Positions 50,892-59,574 are shown, counted from the first letter of the stretch. The stretch: DNA of 64,000 nt from CAYYBE01 sp964470345 (GCA_964470345.1 CAYYBE010000002.1:62001-126000), one strand, 5' to 3'. The notes: generated by a model not told the origin, from the letters alone. Translations and numbers: made by a program.

Positions 50892-51215
50892 TCAACAAAC
50901 TTTGTTCTTTTTTGTTAAAAATTCATCAAGCATTTTCTTTGACTTTGTGAGATTGTCTCCATTGAGACAGTAAAATACGTTGAGCCCCTCCTTTCTCGAC
51001 TTGATAAGGCCAAAATCTTTTAAAACCTTGAGATGATGAGATGCTAAATTTTGAGGGATATCAAGATACTGCCAGATATTACAAACACATTGTTCATTAT
51101 GCGAAAGTATGCATAATATTTTTAGGCGATTCTCTTCGGCAATTATTTTTAAAAAATCGACTACGTGATCTAAGTGATCACACGTTTGTTTATCAGAACA
51201 ACAGTCCAAAGACAT
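50892..51215 (-). CDS. arsR: ArsR-family transcriptional repressor
   Basis: A 107-residue winged-helix SmtB/ArsR repressor. NEQCVCNIWQYLDIPQNLASHH contains the CVC metalloid-sensing motif and the recognition helix (core CVCNIW, QNLASHHLKVLK). As(III) binding would release it from DNA. The start at 51215 follows TGGAGGT. It precedes the arsM-like gene on the same strand, with a palindrome in its own leader. Confidence 0.92.
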   Translation of the reverse strand: MSLDCCSDKQTCDHLDHVVDFLKIIAEENRLKILCILSHNEQCVCNIWQYLDIPQNLASHHLKVLKDFGLIKSRKEGLNVFYCLNGDNLTKSKKMLDEFLTKKNKVC

Positions 51216-51229
51216 ATCAACCTCCATTG

Positions 51230-51243
51230 AATCAATTTTGATT
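51230..51243. promoter_or_regulatory. Candidate ArsR operator
   Basis: AATCAATTTTGATT is a perfect inverted repeat (6-bp arms AATCAA/TTGATT with a 2-bp centre). It lies 15-28 bp before the arsR start codon. Its form and position fit an autoregulatory ArsR box. Confidence 0.65.
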
Positions 51244-51298
51244 GATATTAATAAGGCAAAAACCGAAAGTCAACTTTGTTGGAAAATGCTTGGCCAGA

Positions 51299-52156
51299 TT
51301 ATGCCCTTGCCGGCGCTATTTCTTCTTCAAACATTTTATTTGCAAAGTAGTTTAAGATTTTTGTTGCCGCACTCTTTTCAGCAGCTGGCTTTGAATGAGA
51401 CTTTTCGCCAGTAATAATTTTATTACCCCAATGCTTGTCGGCCACCGTTATGACGGTTTGAAAAAGCAAGCCATCCGACACAGAGCCTTCACAAATATGC
51501 GTGTCCATTTTTGGCTGCTCGAGTAAACATGTCTGGCAAAAGCTGTGCAGCGCACTTACCGAATTCTGTGCATTACCTAACGTACAGAGCATCTGCAATT
51601 TCTTTGGCTCAATAAAACTTCCCGCAAAATGCCTCAGCAAAGAAACAAGCTTACCCGCCACCGCTGCCTTCGCTTCGTCAACCGTTACATATGAATGCCC
51701 ACGAATTTCCCTTGTTAACCATGGGGCACTCAAGCAGGTATAGAGAAAAACTGCGTTATTTTTTTCTTTGAAATAGGAAGTGTAGGTAGGTGTTCGCAAT
51801 CCAAGGCTTTGGCATAATGAATTTAAACTAGCGACTGGATCTTTTGGATCTAAGACATCGATGGCTTTTTCGGAATCGTAGACAAAATTTTCAGTTACTA
51901 TAACCGTCTTTTGTATCTGTTTATAGGCCGCTTCTGCTGCAGCCTCTTCAGCCTCTGCTTTGGTAGCGGCTGAGCTGGTTACCGGCTTAAAGGGGTGCAT
52001 GGCCAAGGTGCATGCAAAACGTGCCTTTTGGTTACTCTCATCTTCTTGAACCATATAGGCCGGAGTCTTACAACCCAACATCTGCATCAAGTTCTGAAGA
52101 CGAACACGAAAATTGGGCTTTTTACCAATATTCCACGTGAGATTAAGCGCAGGCAT
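51299..52156 (-). CDS. C-terminal fragment of exported RNase III-like protein (dsRNA-binding domains)
   Basis: A 285-residue reading frame starting MPALNLTWNIGKKPNFR inside the duplicated segment. It carries dsRNA-binding-like repeats: KARFACTLAMHPFKPVTSSA followed by ATKAEAEEAAAEAAYKQIQ, then two further copies ending YVTVDEAKAAVAG and KSHSKPAAEKSAATKIL. It is the continuation of the protein at 52087-53316, separated by the frameshift that the 194-bp tandem duplication causes. It may be translated on its own from an internal ATG, but no good ribosome site is visible. Without one copy of the duplication, a single intact gene of about 600 codons is restored. Confidence 0.7.
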   Translation of the reverse strand: MPALNLTWNIGKKPNFRVRLQNLMQMLGCKTPAYMVQEDESNQKARFACTLAMHPFKPVTSSAATKAEAEEAAAEAAYKQIQKTVIVTENFVYDSEKAIDVLDPKDPVASLNSLCQSLGLRTPTYTSYFKEKNNAVFLYTCLSAPWLTREIRGHSYVTVDEAKAAVAGKLVSLLRHFAGSFIEPKKLQMLCTLGNAQNSVSALHSFCQTCLLEQPKMDTHICEGSVSDGLLFQTVITVADKHWGNKIITGEKSHSKPAAEKSAATKILNYFANKMFEEEIAPARA

Positions 52157-52353
52157 TTTGCGGCTGAGCTGGTTACCGGCTTAAAGGGGTGCATGGCCAA
52201 GGTGCATGCAAAACGTGCCTTTTGGTTACTCTCATCTTCTTGAACCATATAGGCCGGAGTCTTACAACCCAACATCTGCATCAAGTTCTGAAGACGAACA
52301 CGAAAATTGGGCTTTTTACCAATATTCCACGTGAGATTAAGCGCAGGCATTTT
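51966..52353 (-). repeat. Perfect 194-bp tandem duplication
   Basis: 51966-52159 and 52160-52353 look identical base for base. The unit length is 194 bp, not a multiple of three, so the duplication shifts the reading frame of the RNase III-like gene. Identity suggests a very recent event, a reversible switch, or an assembly error. Confidence 0.9.
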
Positions 52354-53316
52354 TGCGAGGGGTTTATAGTCAAGATCTGTTGCCAAACGCACTAAGCTTT
52401 GTTGATATTTTGCATCCAATTCTCTGGTTATAAATTCTTTTTCAGCAAGATATAAAGCAAGGCGTACAGGATCTGCTTTTGTTTTGCTTTTAGGAACTTT
52501 CTTCTGAGACTGCGGCTTAATAACAAGACCTGTGCCGGGAGATTTCACGAGCATGTAGCCTTTGTTATCTTTCTTATAAATAACATCTTCTTGAGTTTCT
52601 CGTGCAGCCGCAAAAATAATTCTTGCCATTTCCTCTGGACACCGCTTGCCTTGAACCATCGGCAAAAAGCATCTCACTGTAAAATCTTGCGCAGCCTTTT
52701 CACCGCCATCTTCATAAATTGCACCAATAATTGATTCTACAATATCACACAAGCTCGATAGCGGAACGATAGGCTTACTATCCTGAATATATTCATGGAG
52801 CCCTAAACGCGAACAGAGCGCTGCTAAGGCTTCTTGACGAACCAAAGAAGATCCAGCAACTGTAAGTTCTCCTTCAGTAGCGTCTGGATACTCACGCAAT
52901 AAGATCTTGGTGACTTGCATCTCGAGCACCGTGTCACCAAAGTATTCGTGCCGTTCATAATTTTTTTTAGGATCTTTGGCTCTCGTTGTTAAAGCTTGAA
53001 CCAGTAACTTTTTATTCTTAAATTGATAACCGATACTACCTTCAATTTTTTTAAGAGCAGCAGCATCAAGCGGCTTACTTGTAATGGTGTATGTAAGCTT
53101 AAGGCCTTCTTCTTTACTTTTTGACTCAGCCTCTGAAACTGTTCCCAGCGCTACCACTTGTTGCGCAGAGCTGCTCGAAAAAGAGCTCAAAGAACCAGCA
53201 GCCAGGGATTCTAATGCTGATGAGCTGAATGTCCTTGCCGCCTGAGAGGCGAAAACCGTGATATTCTGAGGCGCGCATAAGAGAAAAATGAGGGATACAT
53301 GTCGCAACGTTAGCAT
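52087..53316 (-). CDS. Exported RNase III-like protein, N-terminal part (frameshifted)
   Basis: A 409-residue frame. The signal peptide is MLTLRHVSLIFLLCAPQNI (through FASQA), then a Ser-rich linker to residue ~65. An RNase III domain follows: IGYQFKNKKLLVQALT, signature ERHEYFGDTVLE (Glu124, Asp128) and CDIVESIIGAIYEDGG (Asp191, Glu194), so the catalytic acids are present. A linker and the start of the first dsRNA-binding domain follow, and the frame then ends out of phase in KCLRLISRGI because of the duplication. An exported RNase III could only act on RNA outside the bacterium, for example in a host. AGGAG precedes the ATG at 53316. Confidence 0.82.
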   Translation of the reverse strand: MLTLRHVSLIFLLCAPQNITVFASQAARTFSSSALESLAAGSLSSFSSSSAQQVVALGTVSEAESKSKEEGLKLTYTITSKPLDAAALKKIEGSIGYQFKNKKLLVQALTTRAKDPKKNYERHEYFGDTVLEMQVTKILLREYPDATEGELTVAGSSLVRQEALAALCSRLGLHEYIQDSKPIVPLSSLCDIVESIIGAIYEDGGEKAAQDFTVRCFLPMVQGKRCPEEMARIIFAAARETQEDVIYKKDNKGYMLVKSPGTGLVIKPQSQKKVPKSKTKADPVRLALYLAEKEFITRELDAKYQQSLVRLATDLDYKPLAKMPALNLTWNIGKKPNFRVRLQNLMQMLGCKTPAYMVQEDESNQKARFACTLAMHPFKPVTSSAAKCLRLISRGILVKSPIFVFVFRT

Positions 53317-53630
53317 GAGAAACTCCTGGTTGTCTTGGATGGGATATAGACTCGATATAGTTAAGTTTGGCGTAATTGCAGGGCTTGTCAAAATAGTGCT
53401 CTTTAATGCTAAGCGGACTACGCAGGAACCTGCTTGGCTCCAGGTTAAGTGCAAGGCAAAATAGCTGTTGGTGTGAAGCACACTTTTTTGAAAGAGAACC
53501 AATAGTACATCCACCAGTTTCGGTAAAATCAGCACAGGCGTTTGACAAAACAATATTTTGTGTCAATCTGAATATTGAACCAATATTTCATTATCATTCT
53601 AGACAAACACCCTGGAAGGAATATTCCCTC

Positions 53631-55937
53631 ATGAAAATCCATAAAACTGAATTCTCGGCGATCTTCACAGCCTTTCTCCTGGCAACCGTTGCCTTTACCC
53701 CTGTTGTATACCCATCGCAGGCAAATAGCCAAGCTTCAGCCAGCTCTTCAAGTATAAATTCTCTTTCTACAAGCGCCGTAGGATCAAGCTCTGCTTCAAC
53801 AACAATAACCGCTGCGCCGATCAACCCAACAATTACTGTCGCCCAATACAATCAATTGATTGAATGTGCCAATGTGTATATGAAAAAAATCGATTCTGCT
53901 GATGTGACTCCCACAAACATCGACAACCATCTCCGCGCTCTTAAATTCTTGGAACGCGCGTACGAAGCTAAATGTGCATGCGAACCTAACCACTATCCAG
54001 AAAGAGAGGAGCTGAACCCTGCAGCCTTAGGATTCCTAATGACAGTAAAAGCAACTGATTTTTTTGAACAAAATAATTTTTCAGAAGCTCTTTTTTACTA
54101 TAAACGTGCATATGCCCTAATCAAAAGCGATCCAGAATCACAACCAGAACTACAAATCAAATTACCACAACTCATTGAAAAAGAGTTTGAAGCGATGTTT
54201 GCTCTTTTTGAACAAAATAAACCGGAAACCGCCCTGCTCTATCTTGAGCATCTCTATGACCTCTGCCAGAATGAACCAAAGAATCTCGATAAATACATAG
54301 CAGCATTTTACTACCTTGGAACAAAGTTGGCTGAGCGAGATAATAAAGCCATGCCTTTCTATATGCGTGCCTATGACTTAAGTAAAAAGAGCTCAAATCC
54401 CGATCAAAAGGTTCAACTACAGATAACAAAAGAAATCGGAAAAATTCTTTTCCAACAGGACAATTACAAAGAAGCCCTTCCCTATCTTGAACAAGCACAC
54501 GAAATATTTGAAAAGTTTGATAAAACTAGCCAAATGCATAAGGAATACAAATTAATTGACGACTTTGTTGCATGTCTGCTTGGAATAATTTATTACGAAG
54601 GCACAGGTAATGGAACAGACAATGAAGATAATCTTAATGATCAAAAATCATTTAAATTTCTTATGCAAGCGTATCAATCAAACGGAAAAGAAGCTTTCAG
54701 TATTAAAATGCACGCAGCAAGTTACTTGGGCCATCTATGTCTCGATGACCTCGGACAAGCAGTAGACCTCATACAAGCTCGTTCATATTTCCATGAAGCT
54801 CTTAAATTAACCCCAAAAACGAAGGGTTTGACGCTTCCTGCCGCGATACGTGCTACTACTGGGCTTTTTTTCACAGCATCCTTGCAACTCGAACAGTTTG
54901 ATGATGTTTATAAAATCCTACAGGACAATCCCACAGATGACCTCATTAAACAAGCTCATACCTTGCTAGCCGAAGCAGACAGAACCAAATGCATGCTCCA
55001 CGGGCCTTCCTTTACTCAACTTAGAAATATAATTGCCGAAAACCAGGAAAAGCTCCGTAAGCTATCTATTCAATTCCAACAAGAATGTAGAAAAAAAGAT
55101 CGACAAAATAAGGCTACGAAAAAAGCTTCATACCGAATCCAGGATAAGCCCGATGAAGCATTAGAAAGAAAACGCATGGCTGAAATTCAAGCGCTAGAAA
55201 AAGCTACCCAAGAAGCTGCTGAGAAAAAAAGTGCTATTGAAAACAAGGCAACCTTACAAGCTAAGATTAAAGAGGCCGATGCAGAGCTTGAAGCATATCG
55301 CAATAAACCTTCAGACGACCGTTATCAAAGGGCTGAGACTCTTTATCGTGAATCATTTCCGCTCTCACGACAAGAACCGGCAATCCGAAAACATATTCGG
55401 CAGCAACTAAATATTCTTGAAAAAATATATGAGCACCACATAAAAGTATCAGATTTTTCTGAGAATTGTGAAAAAAAAGAAGAGAAGCGAAATTTACAAC
55501 AAGTAGCTCCAAGAACTCTTCTTTATCATCATGACATTGAACACTTACAGGAGTGGAGACAGAAAGCCCAAACTCGGCTACATGAATTGGCAGCAAATCC
55601 ACTGCAGGTGCTTCAGACAGAGAAATTCCAAGCGCTTTCTCAAGCTTGTTCAACTCGTTGCGGAAGTGGCGATCGCATCATCTATGTGGTTTTACCGCAA
55701 CATAGAGTTGGCATTATCAACATAGGTCCTCATAGCGACTATGAAAAGGTCGAATTATTGCGCCATCGTGAAGATTGGTTTTTAAACCCAACCCCTCAGG
55801 CAATCACCATAGCTATCGAACGGGCAAAAAAACGGAATGATGAAGAACAGGTAAAAGCGCTTACTGATTTTCTACAGCAAATCAGAGCTCAGGGCTCATC
55901 AACTGATTCGAAAGAAGCAAAAGAACAAAAGTCATAA
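53631..55937 (+). CDS. Exported TPR-type repeat protein
   Basis: A 768-residue protein with a signal peptide (FTAFLLATVAFTPVVYPSQA) and a Ser-rich linker (SSSSINSLSTSAVGSSS). Many helical pairs follow that look like tetratricopeptide repeats (ALKFLERAYEAKCACE, ALFYYKRAYALI, ALPYLEQAHEIFEKF, ALLYLEHLYDLC). A long charged coiled coil (residues ~515-620) precedes a compact C-terminal domain. TPR proteins mediate protein-protein contacts; in this setting a host-directed role is plausible. A fragment of its 3' end recurs at 57753-57906. GGAAGGAAT precedes the ATG. Confidence 0.75.
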   Translation: MKIHKTEFSAIFTAFLLATVAFTPVVYPSQANSQASASSSSINSLSTSAVGSSSASTTITAAPINPTITVAQYNQLIECANVYMKKIDSADVTPTNIDNHLRALKFLERAYEAKCACEPNHYPEREELNPAALGFLMTVKATDFFEQNNFSEALFYYKRAYALIKSDPESQPELQIKLPQLIEKEFEAMFALFEQNKPETALLYLEHLYDLCQNEPKNLDKYIAAFYYLGTKLAERDNKAMPFYMRAYDLSKKSSNPDQKVQLQITKEIGKILFQQDNYKEALPYLEQAHEIFEKFDKTSQMHKEYKLIDDFVACLLGIIYYEGTGNGTDNEDNLNDQKSFKFLMQAYQSNGKEAFSIKMHAASYLGHLCLDDLGQAVDLIQARSYFHEALKLTPKTKGLTLPAAIRATTGLFFTASLQLEQFDDVYKILQDNPTDDLIKQAHTLLAEADRTKCMLHGPSFTQLRNIIAENQEKLRKLSIQFQQECRKKDRQNKATKKASYRIQDKPDEALERKRMAEIQALEKATQEAAEKKSAIENKATLQAKIKEADAELEAYRNKPSDDRYQRAETLYRESFPLSRQEPAIRKHIRQQLNILEKIYEHHIKVSDFSENCEKKEEKRNLQQVAPRTLLYHHDIEHLQEWRQKAQTRLHELAANPLQVLQTEKFQALSQACSTRCGSGDRIIYVVLPQHRVGIINIGPHSDYEKVELLRHREDWFLNPTPQAITIAIERAKKRNDEEQVKALTDFLQQIRAQGSSTDSKEAKEQKS

Positions 55938-55956
55938 AGTCCCTCACCAAAAATTC

Positions 55957-57627
55957 CTAGTGGCTGAGTGCCCTGGTAAGTGCCGTGAGTTGCTGATTAA
56001 AAACTGTTATCGCTTGAATCGTATCATGCAAAGAGGGCGTTTCCCTTATAAGAACCTTTGCGAGCCGCTCAGCGGGTGCTAGTTGTGAAGGTTGAGCGAC
56101 TGGTGTTGCAGATATTATTGTTAACGCCTCGTCAAATTTGAGATTATAAACATTTTGCATTGCAGCCTCGAGTTGCTTGATTGAGCTTGTTTGTAAAAGA
56201 TCGAAACCTTCAAGGTTTGCAATGAGTTGCTCCAATTTCTTTTTTTCGCTGTTCGGTAGAGTTTCATCTATAGTGAACTGCAAAATTATTTCAGCTAAAT
56301 TTCTTAATAATGGTATTGCCGCTAACAAACTTGCTTGCCTTGCTGCAATTTGACTATCGTTCATAGTAAGCAACTCTTGTACCAGGGATTTTTTTCGAAT
56401 AAATCCAAGTAATTTGGTCATAAGAGTATAAGCTTCAGACATAGTGCCAGGATCACTTTTAGTGATGTTCGAATACGTTTTTATGATCGATTCAAAAGAA
56501 TCTGTAAACGCTGTAACAATAGCTCTAAACACATCATTGGCAGCCATTTTTTCTCTTAAAGAAAAAGCTTTTTGGTGAATTCTTTCAAGATATTCCTTTG
56601 TTGATTGGGTTAATGTAGCAGGAGTAAGTTCACTGAGTTCGTCCAAACGAGATATCTCTTGCGGAAACATTTCTCGAAATATACGAAAAGCTCGAAGTTC
56701 TCCTAGCATTTTATTATACCTTGCTAACTCTTTTTCCCGCTCTTCAGAAGTCCCTTTCTTGATTTTTTCCAACGCTTGTACATCTTCGCGTGTCAATTCT
56801 TGTTCTTTGGCTACTTTTTCTCGCAGAGCTGCTAATTGCGATTTAAATTGATCTGTTGCCTGGTAGGCACCGAGATAGGTGGCCAAGTCTTGTTTGGCCC
56901 GTTTTTGCAACTCTTCAAGCTCTGGTTGTGCCTTTTTTATCAATTCAGCTATCGGCCCTTCAGGCAGTGTATAGGTAGGATGGACTCTTTCTTCAAATGC
57001 GCTAACTTCTTGCTGCTTTTTCTCATCTCCCAATAAGGCGTACGCCGCACTTATTATCTTGATTTGCTTTGTGAACGGAGCGAACTGAAGTGCTTCTTTT
57101 AGGTTTTCAAGACGACTTTCTTCTCCTGGAAAAAGACCTACTGTATATTTATACAATTTTGCCCTTTCTTGAATCTCATGTTTGAGTCCTTTAAGGTCGG
57201 CGCCAAATAATTCTTCATCATACTTTTCATCTTTTTCAATGGCGTCACATTCCTCAAGAAAATCATCCAGCTCTTTTTTAATAGAGGCCTTTCTTTCAGA
57301 GTCTTTTTTCTTTGCCTCCTGATCGCTTTTCTCTTTGCTAAGCTTGTCATAGTTCGCTTGCTCTGCATGAATGAGTACCTCATAAGCTTCTTGTATTGGT
57401 CGCCATTCCTCAGTTGCTTGTTGGTATGGTACACCTGTTCTCTTGTCAGGATGGAGCGTAAATGATTTCTTTTGGTATGCTTTTCGAATTTCTTGCCGAT
57501 TTGCGTTTTCCGTTACCCCCAAAATTTTTTTAGCCGTGCTAAGTACACTTGGTGCAGCCGCGGCGTTTGCGGTCTGAGAGAATAACGCGAAAGTGCAAAA
57601 AACTAAAAACAATATAGGAAATTTCAT
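55957..57627 (-). CDS. Exported DnaJ-domain protein
   Basis: A 556-residue protein with a signal peptide (PILFLVFCTFALFSQTANA). A J domain at residues ~33-100 follows: KKILGVTENANRQEIRKAYQ with the HPD tripeptide at 59-61 (LHPDKRTG). The rest is a long helical region with coiled-coil character and no Gly/Phe or zinc-finger region, so it is not a classical DnaJ. J domains stimulate Hsp70 ATPases; since no Hsp70 is normally periplasmic, an exported J protein may address a host Hsp70. AAGGGG precedes the start. Confidence 0.82.
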   Translation of the reverse strand: MKFPILFLVFCTFALFSQTANAAAAPSVLSTAKKILGVTENANRQEIRKAYQKKSFTLHPDKRTGVPYQQATEEWRPIQEAYEVLIHAEQANYDKLSKEKSDQEAKKKDSERKASIKKELDDFLEECDAIEKDEKYDEELFGADLKGLKHEIQERAKLYKYTVGLFPGEESRLENLKEALQFAPFTKQIKIISAAYALLGDEKKQQEVSAFEERVHPTYTLPEGPIAELIKKAQPELEELQKRAKQDLATYLGAYQATDQFKSQLAALREKVAKEQELTREDVQALEKIKKGTSEEREKELARYNKMLGELRAFRIFREMFPQEISRLDELSELTPATLTQSTKEYLERIHQKAFSLREKMAANDVFRAIVTAFTDSFESIIKTYSNITKSDPGTMSEAYTLMTKLLGFIRKKSLVQELLTMNDSQIAARQASLLAAIPLLRNLAEIILQFTIDETLPNSEKKKLEQLIANLEGFDLLQTSSIKQLEAAMQNVYNLKFDEALTIISATPVAQPSQLAPAERLAKVLIRETPSLHDTIQAITVFNQQLTALTRALSH

Positions 57628-57720
57628 CTAAAACCCCTTCAGAAATATCTTTCGGATTAAAAACCACGAAGATTCATTATCTCAAGATTACCTAATGGTA
57701 GTATCGCTAAGTCAAGGTTT

Positions 57721-57906
57721 TGCAGGAAAAATGAAGGTAACGACGCGCTGATATGGAGCGATGCAGAATTACTCAATCTAGAACAACGTGGGTTACGAAA
57801 GAGAAACGACGAAGAACAAGCAAAAGCTCTTACCGAGTTTTTACAGCAAATCAAAACTCGGGGATCATCAACTGATTCGAAAGAAGCAAAAGAACAAAAG
57901 TCATAA
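57721..57906 (+). pseudogene. Fragment of the TPR-protein gene 3' end
   Basis: The last ~35 codons (KRNDEEQAKALTEFLQQIKT ... SSTDSKEAKEQKS) match the C-terminus of the protein at 53631-55937, including the stop codon and the bases after it. There is no start or upstream part. It is a remnant of a second copy, placed on the far side of the DnaJ-domain gene, so the whole block may have been duplicated and degraded. Confidence 0.75.
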
Positions 57907-57989
57907 AGCTTTTCAGGGATAGTTCTTACAAGCTCTTCTTTTTTGTAAAATTTTCTTAGTACACTATCAGTAGTTGTATCTGTATGTGA

Positions 57990-58110
57990 AGAACTCGCGC
58001 AGCAAGCTGCGGAGTATCTTCCGACTTCGCCCATCCGGGCCTTCTGACTCGGCACGCTACGACGGACAGGTCGAGGTTGCGAAATAGCGCTTAGTACGGG
58101 GTAAGCCCCG
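57990..58110. repeat. GC-rich dispersed repeat element
   Basis: GC-rich stretch in an AT-richer surrounding, with TCCGGGCCTTCTGACTCGGC at 58034-58053 and GCTACGACGGACAGG at 58056-58070. It matches the in-frame insert of the Nudix gene over about 35 bp. The region between 57907 and 58163 has no other gene. Confidence 0.55.
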
Positions 58111-58163
58111 AGAATTTCAACTCGCGCAACATTTAAACAGCATTTTAGAGAGAGAGGTATGCT

Positions 58164-58793
58164 ATGAATCAGACTATTTTAGTACAATTATTTTCGCCCC
58201 ATAATCTGATCTGGGTTTCAATGTTCTTGTACACATTGTCTTTTATCCCTCAAATTTGGGAAAACTATAAAAGAAAATCCGGAACAGGATTAAGCGATTA
58301 TTTTTTGCTCGCTTATCTAAATACCTACATCGCTATTATTTATTACATATTTTGTTTGAATTTACCCGTCGCATATAAAGCTGCTTGCTTATTGCAAGTA
58401 ATCGCAACATTGATTTTGATAGGCCAGAGGCTCTATTACAACAACTCACCAGAATCAAGATTTTTTAAAAAGATTTATGTGGCTAATATATTAGGAGCAT
58501 TTATATTTATGCCTTTCGCTTTAATGTGCGCAACTCTTTTGGGCCATTTTTTGGGATGGATTTCTTTCGTGCTGACTTTATTAAACCAGCTGCCTCAAGT
58601 AATAAAAATAATACAATCAAAAAGTGTCGCTGGGTTTAGCTTCATGTTTGTATTAATAATGGCCATTGCAGCTGGGGCTGAATTGTATGCAGCAATCAAG
58701 CTTGATTTACCAATGCAAACCATTTTATCCGCAGCTCGTGGACTTGTTTTTTTTATAATTTTTTCGAGCTTGTTTTTAAAATACCGGGAATAA
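58164..58793 (+). CDS. PQ-loop repeat membrane protein
   Basis: A 209-residue protein with about seven membrane segments and two PQ-loop motifs: FIPQIWENYKRKSGTGLSDY near residue 29 and NQLPQVIKIIQSKSVAGFS near residue 140. The family includes SWEET/SemiSWEET sugar carriers and cystinosin-type amino-acid exporters. The two-loop layout resembles the eukaryotic lysosomal type. Substrate unknown. GAGAGGTATGCT precedes the ATG. Confidence 0.85.
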   Translation: MNQTILVQLFSPHNLIWVSMFLYTLSFIPQIWENYKRKSGTGLSDYFLLAYLNTYIAIIYYIFCLNLPVAYKAACLLQVIATLILIGQRLYYNNSPESRFFKKIYVANILGAFIFMPFALMCATLLGHFLGWISFVLTLLNQLPQVIKIIQSKSVAGFSFMFVLIMAIAAGAELYAAIKLDLPMQTILSAARGLVFFIIFSSLFLKYRE

Positions 58794-58859
58794 TGTCCGA
58801 AAAACTTGAATTTCCTACTGTGGACATTTATTGCCCAGCAAAATTTTGAGTTAAGCCAT

Positions 58860-59028
58860 ATGTTCTAATTCTTCAATGATAATACAAAAAAGAGTCCATG
58901 AGCGGTGTCCCCAAACAGCCGTGCCCGGCGTCTTGTCCGGCGTAGCCTGCCAAACCTGAAGGTCCGGATAGGCGCAGAGGGAAGCTTTCTTGACTTCGCA
59001 AGAGATAACCAACAGAAAGCGTAGGCGG
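58860..59028. repeat. GC-rich repeat element related to the Nudix insert
   Basis: Contains CTTGTCCGGCGTAGC at 58932-58946 (inverse of the GCTACGCCGG motif of the other copies) and AGAAAGCGTAGGCGGG, which on the minus strand matches the CTACGCTTTCT segment of the Nudix insert. Open frames here are by-products of base composition; no gene is supported. Confidence 0.5.
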
Positions 59029-59351
59029 GATGTGCAGAACCTGCAGTTCTGCGAAGTTGCGCAAAACTCAAAACACAAGGACAAGCCTCGAATAAACTCT
59101 CATACGCAACTTGTGAACCGCTGTTTTTACCGTGAAAGGGTATTGCCTTAGCCAGAAAAAGCCTTGGCGAAAACTGGCGTCCCTAAGCGGATGTGCAGAA
59201 CCTGAAGTTCTGCGAAGTTGCGAAAAACATAACATACGAGGACAAGCCTCGAAATTAGCTCACATACGCAACTTTTGAACCGCTGCTTTTGCCGTGAAAG
59301 GGCGTTGCCCTAGCCAGAAAAAGCCTTAGCGAAGACTGGCGTCCCCAAGCG
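59029..59351. repeat. Two ~161-bp tandem repeats derived from the tRNA-Glu 3' half
   Basis: Units at 59029-59189 and 59190-59351 share GATGTGCAGAACCTG, AGGACAAGCCTCGAA, GCCAGAAAAAGCCTT and end with ACTGGCGTCCC(C/T)AAGCG, the acceptor end of the adjacent tRNA-Glu. Each also carries a degraded copy of its anticodon/T-arm region (GAACCGCTG...CCGTGAAAGGG). The palindrome GCAGAACctgcaGTTCTGC starts each unit. No protein gene is seen. Confidence 0.75.
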
Positions 59352-59414
59352 GATTCGAACCGCTGTTTTTGCCGTGAAAGGGCAACGTCCTAGACCGGGC
59401 TAGACGATGGGGAC
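59340..59414 (-). tRNA. tRNA-Glu (anticodon UUC)
   Basis: Minus strand GTCCCCA...TGGGGAC acceptor stem, D arm, anticodon loop CTTTCAC with TTC, T arm GCGGTTCGAATCCGC, discriminator G. All arms pair. CCA is not encoded. Tandem degraded copies of its 3' part lie just downstream. Confidence 0.93.
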
Positions 59415-59449
59415 GTAAAGATCAAAGAAAGTGGCTGTGCGCTAAATGG

Positions 59450-59522
59450 TGAGCCGCGTTGGCCTCGAACCAACGACCTACAGATTAAGAGTCTGTTGCT
59501 CTACCAACTGAGCTAGCGGCTC
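59450..59522 (-). tRNA. tRNA-Lys (anticodon CUU)
   Basis: Minus strand GAGCCGC/GCGGCTC acceptor stem, D arm with AGCTCAGTTGGTAGAGC, anticodon stem ACAGA/TCTGT around CTCTTAA (CTT), T arm with GGTTCGAGGCC, discriminator A. It lies 35 bp upstream of tRNA-Glu and is preceded by its own promoter-like sequence. Confidence 0.95.
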
Positions 59523-59545
59523 ACTAATTTAAAAGACGTATCTCA

Positions 59546-59574
59546 AAAGTACAAGTCAGCGAGACTTTTGTCAA
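59546..59574 (-). promoter_or_regulatory. Promoter for tRNA-Lys(CUU) and tRNA-Glu
   Basis: TTGACA (59574-59569) and TACTTT (59551-59546) on the minus strand with a 17-bp spacer, 24 bp before the tRNA 5' end. Confidence 0.65.

Noticed and set aside
58851..59084. Three overlapping minus-strand frames of 60-77 codons
   Set aside because: They lie in GC-rich repeat DNA related to the Nudix insert, and the proteins are mutually shifted readings of the same sequence.
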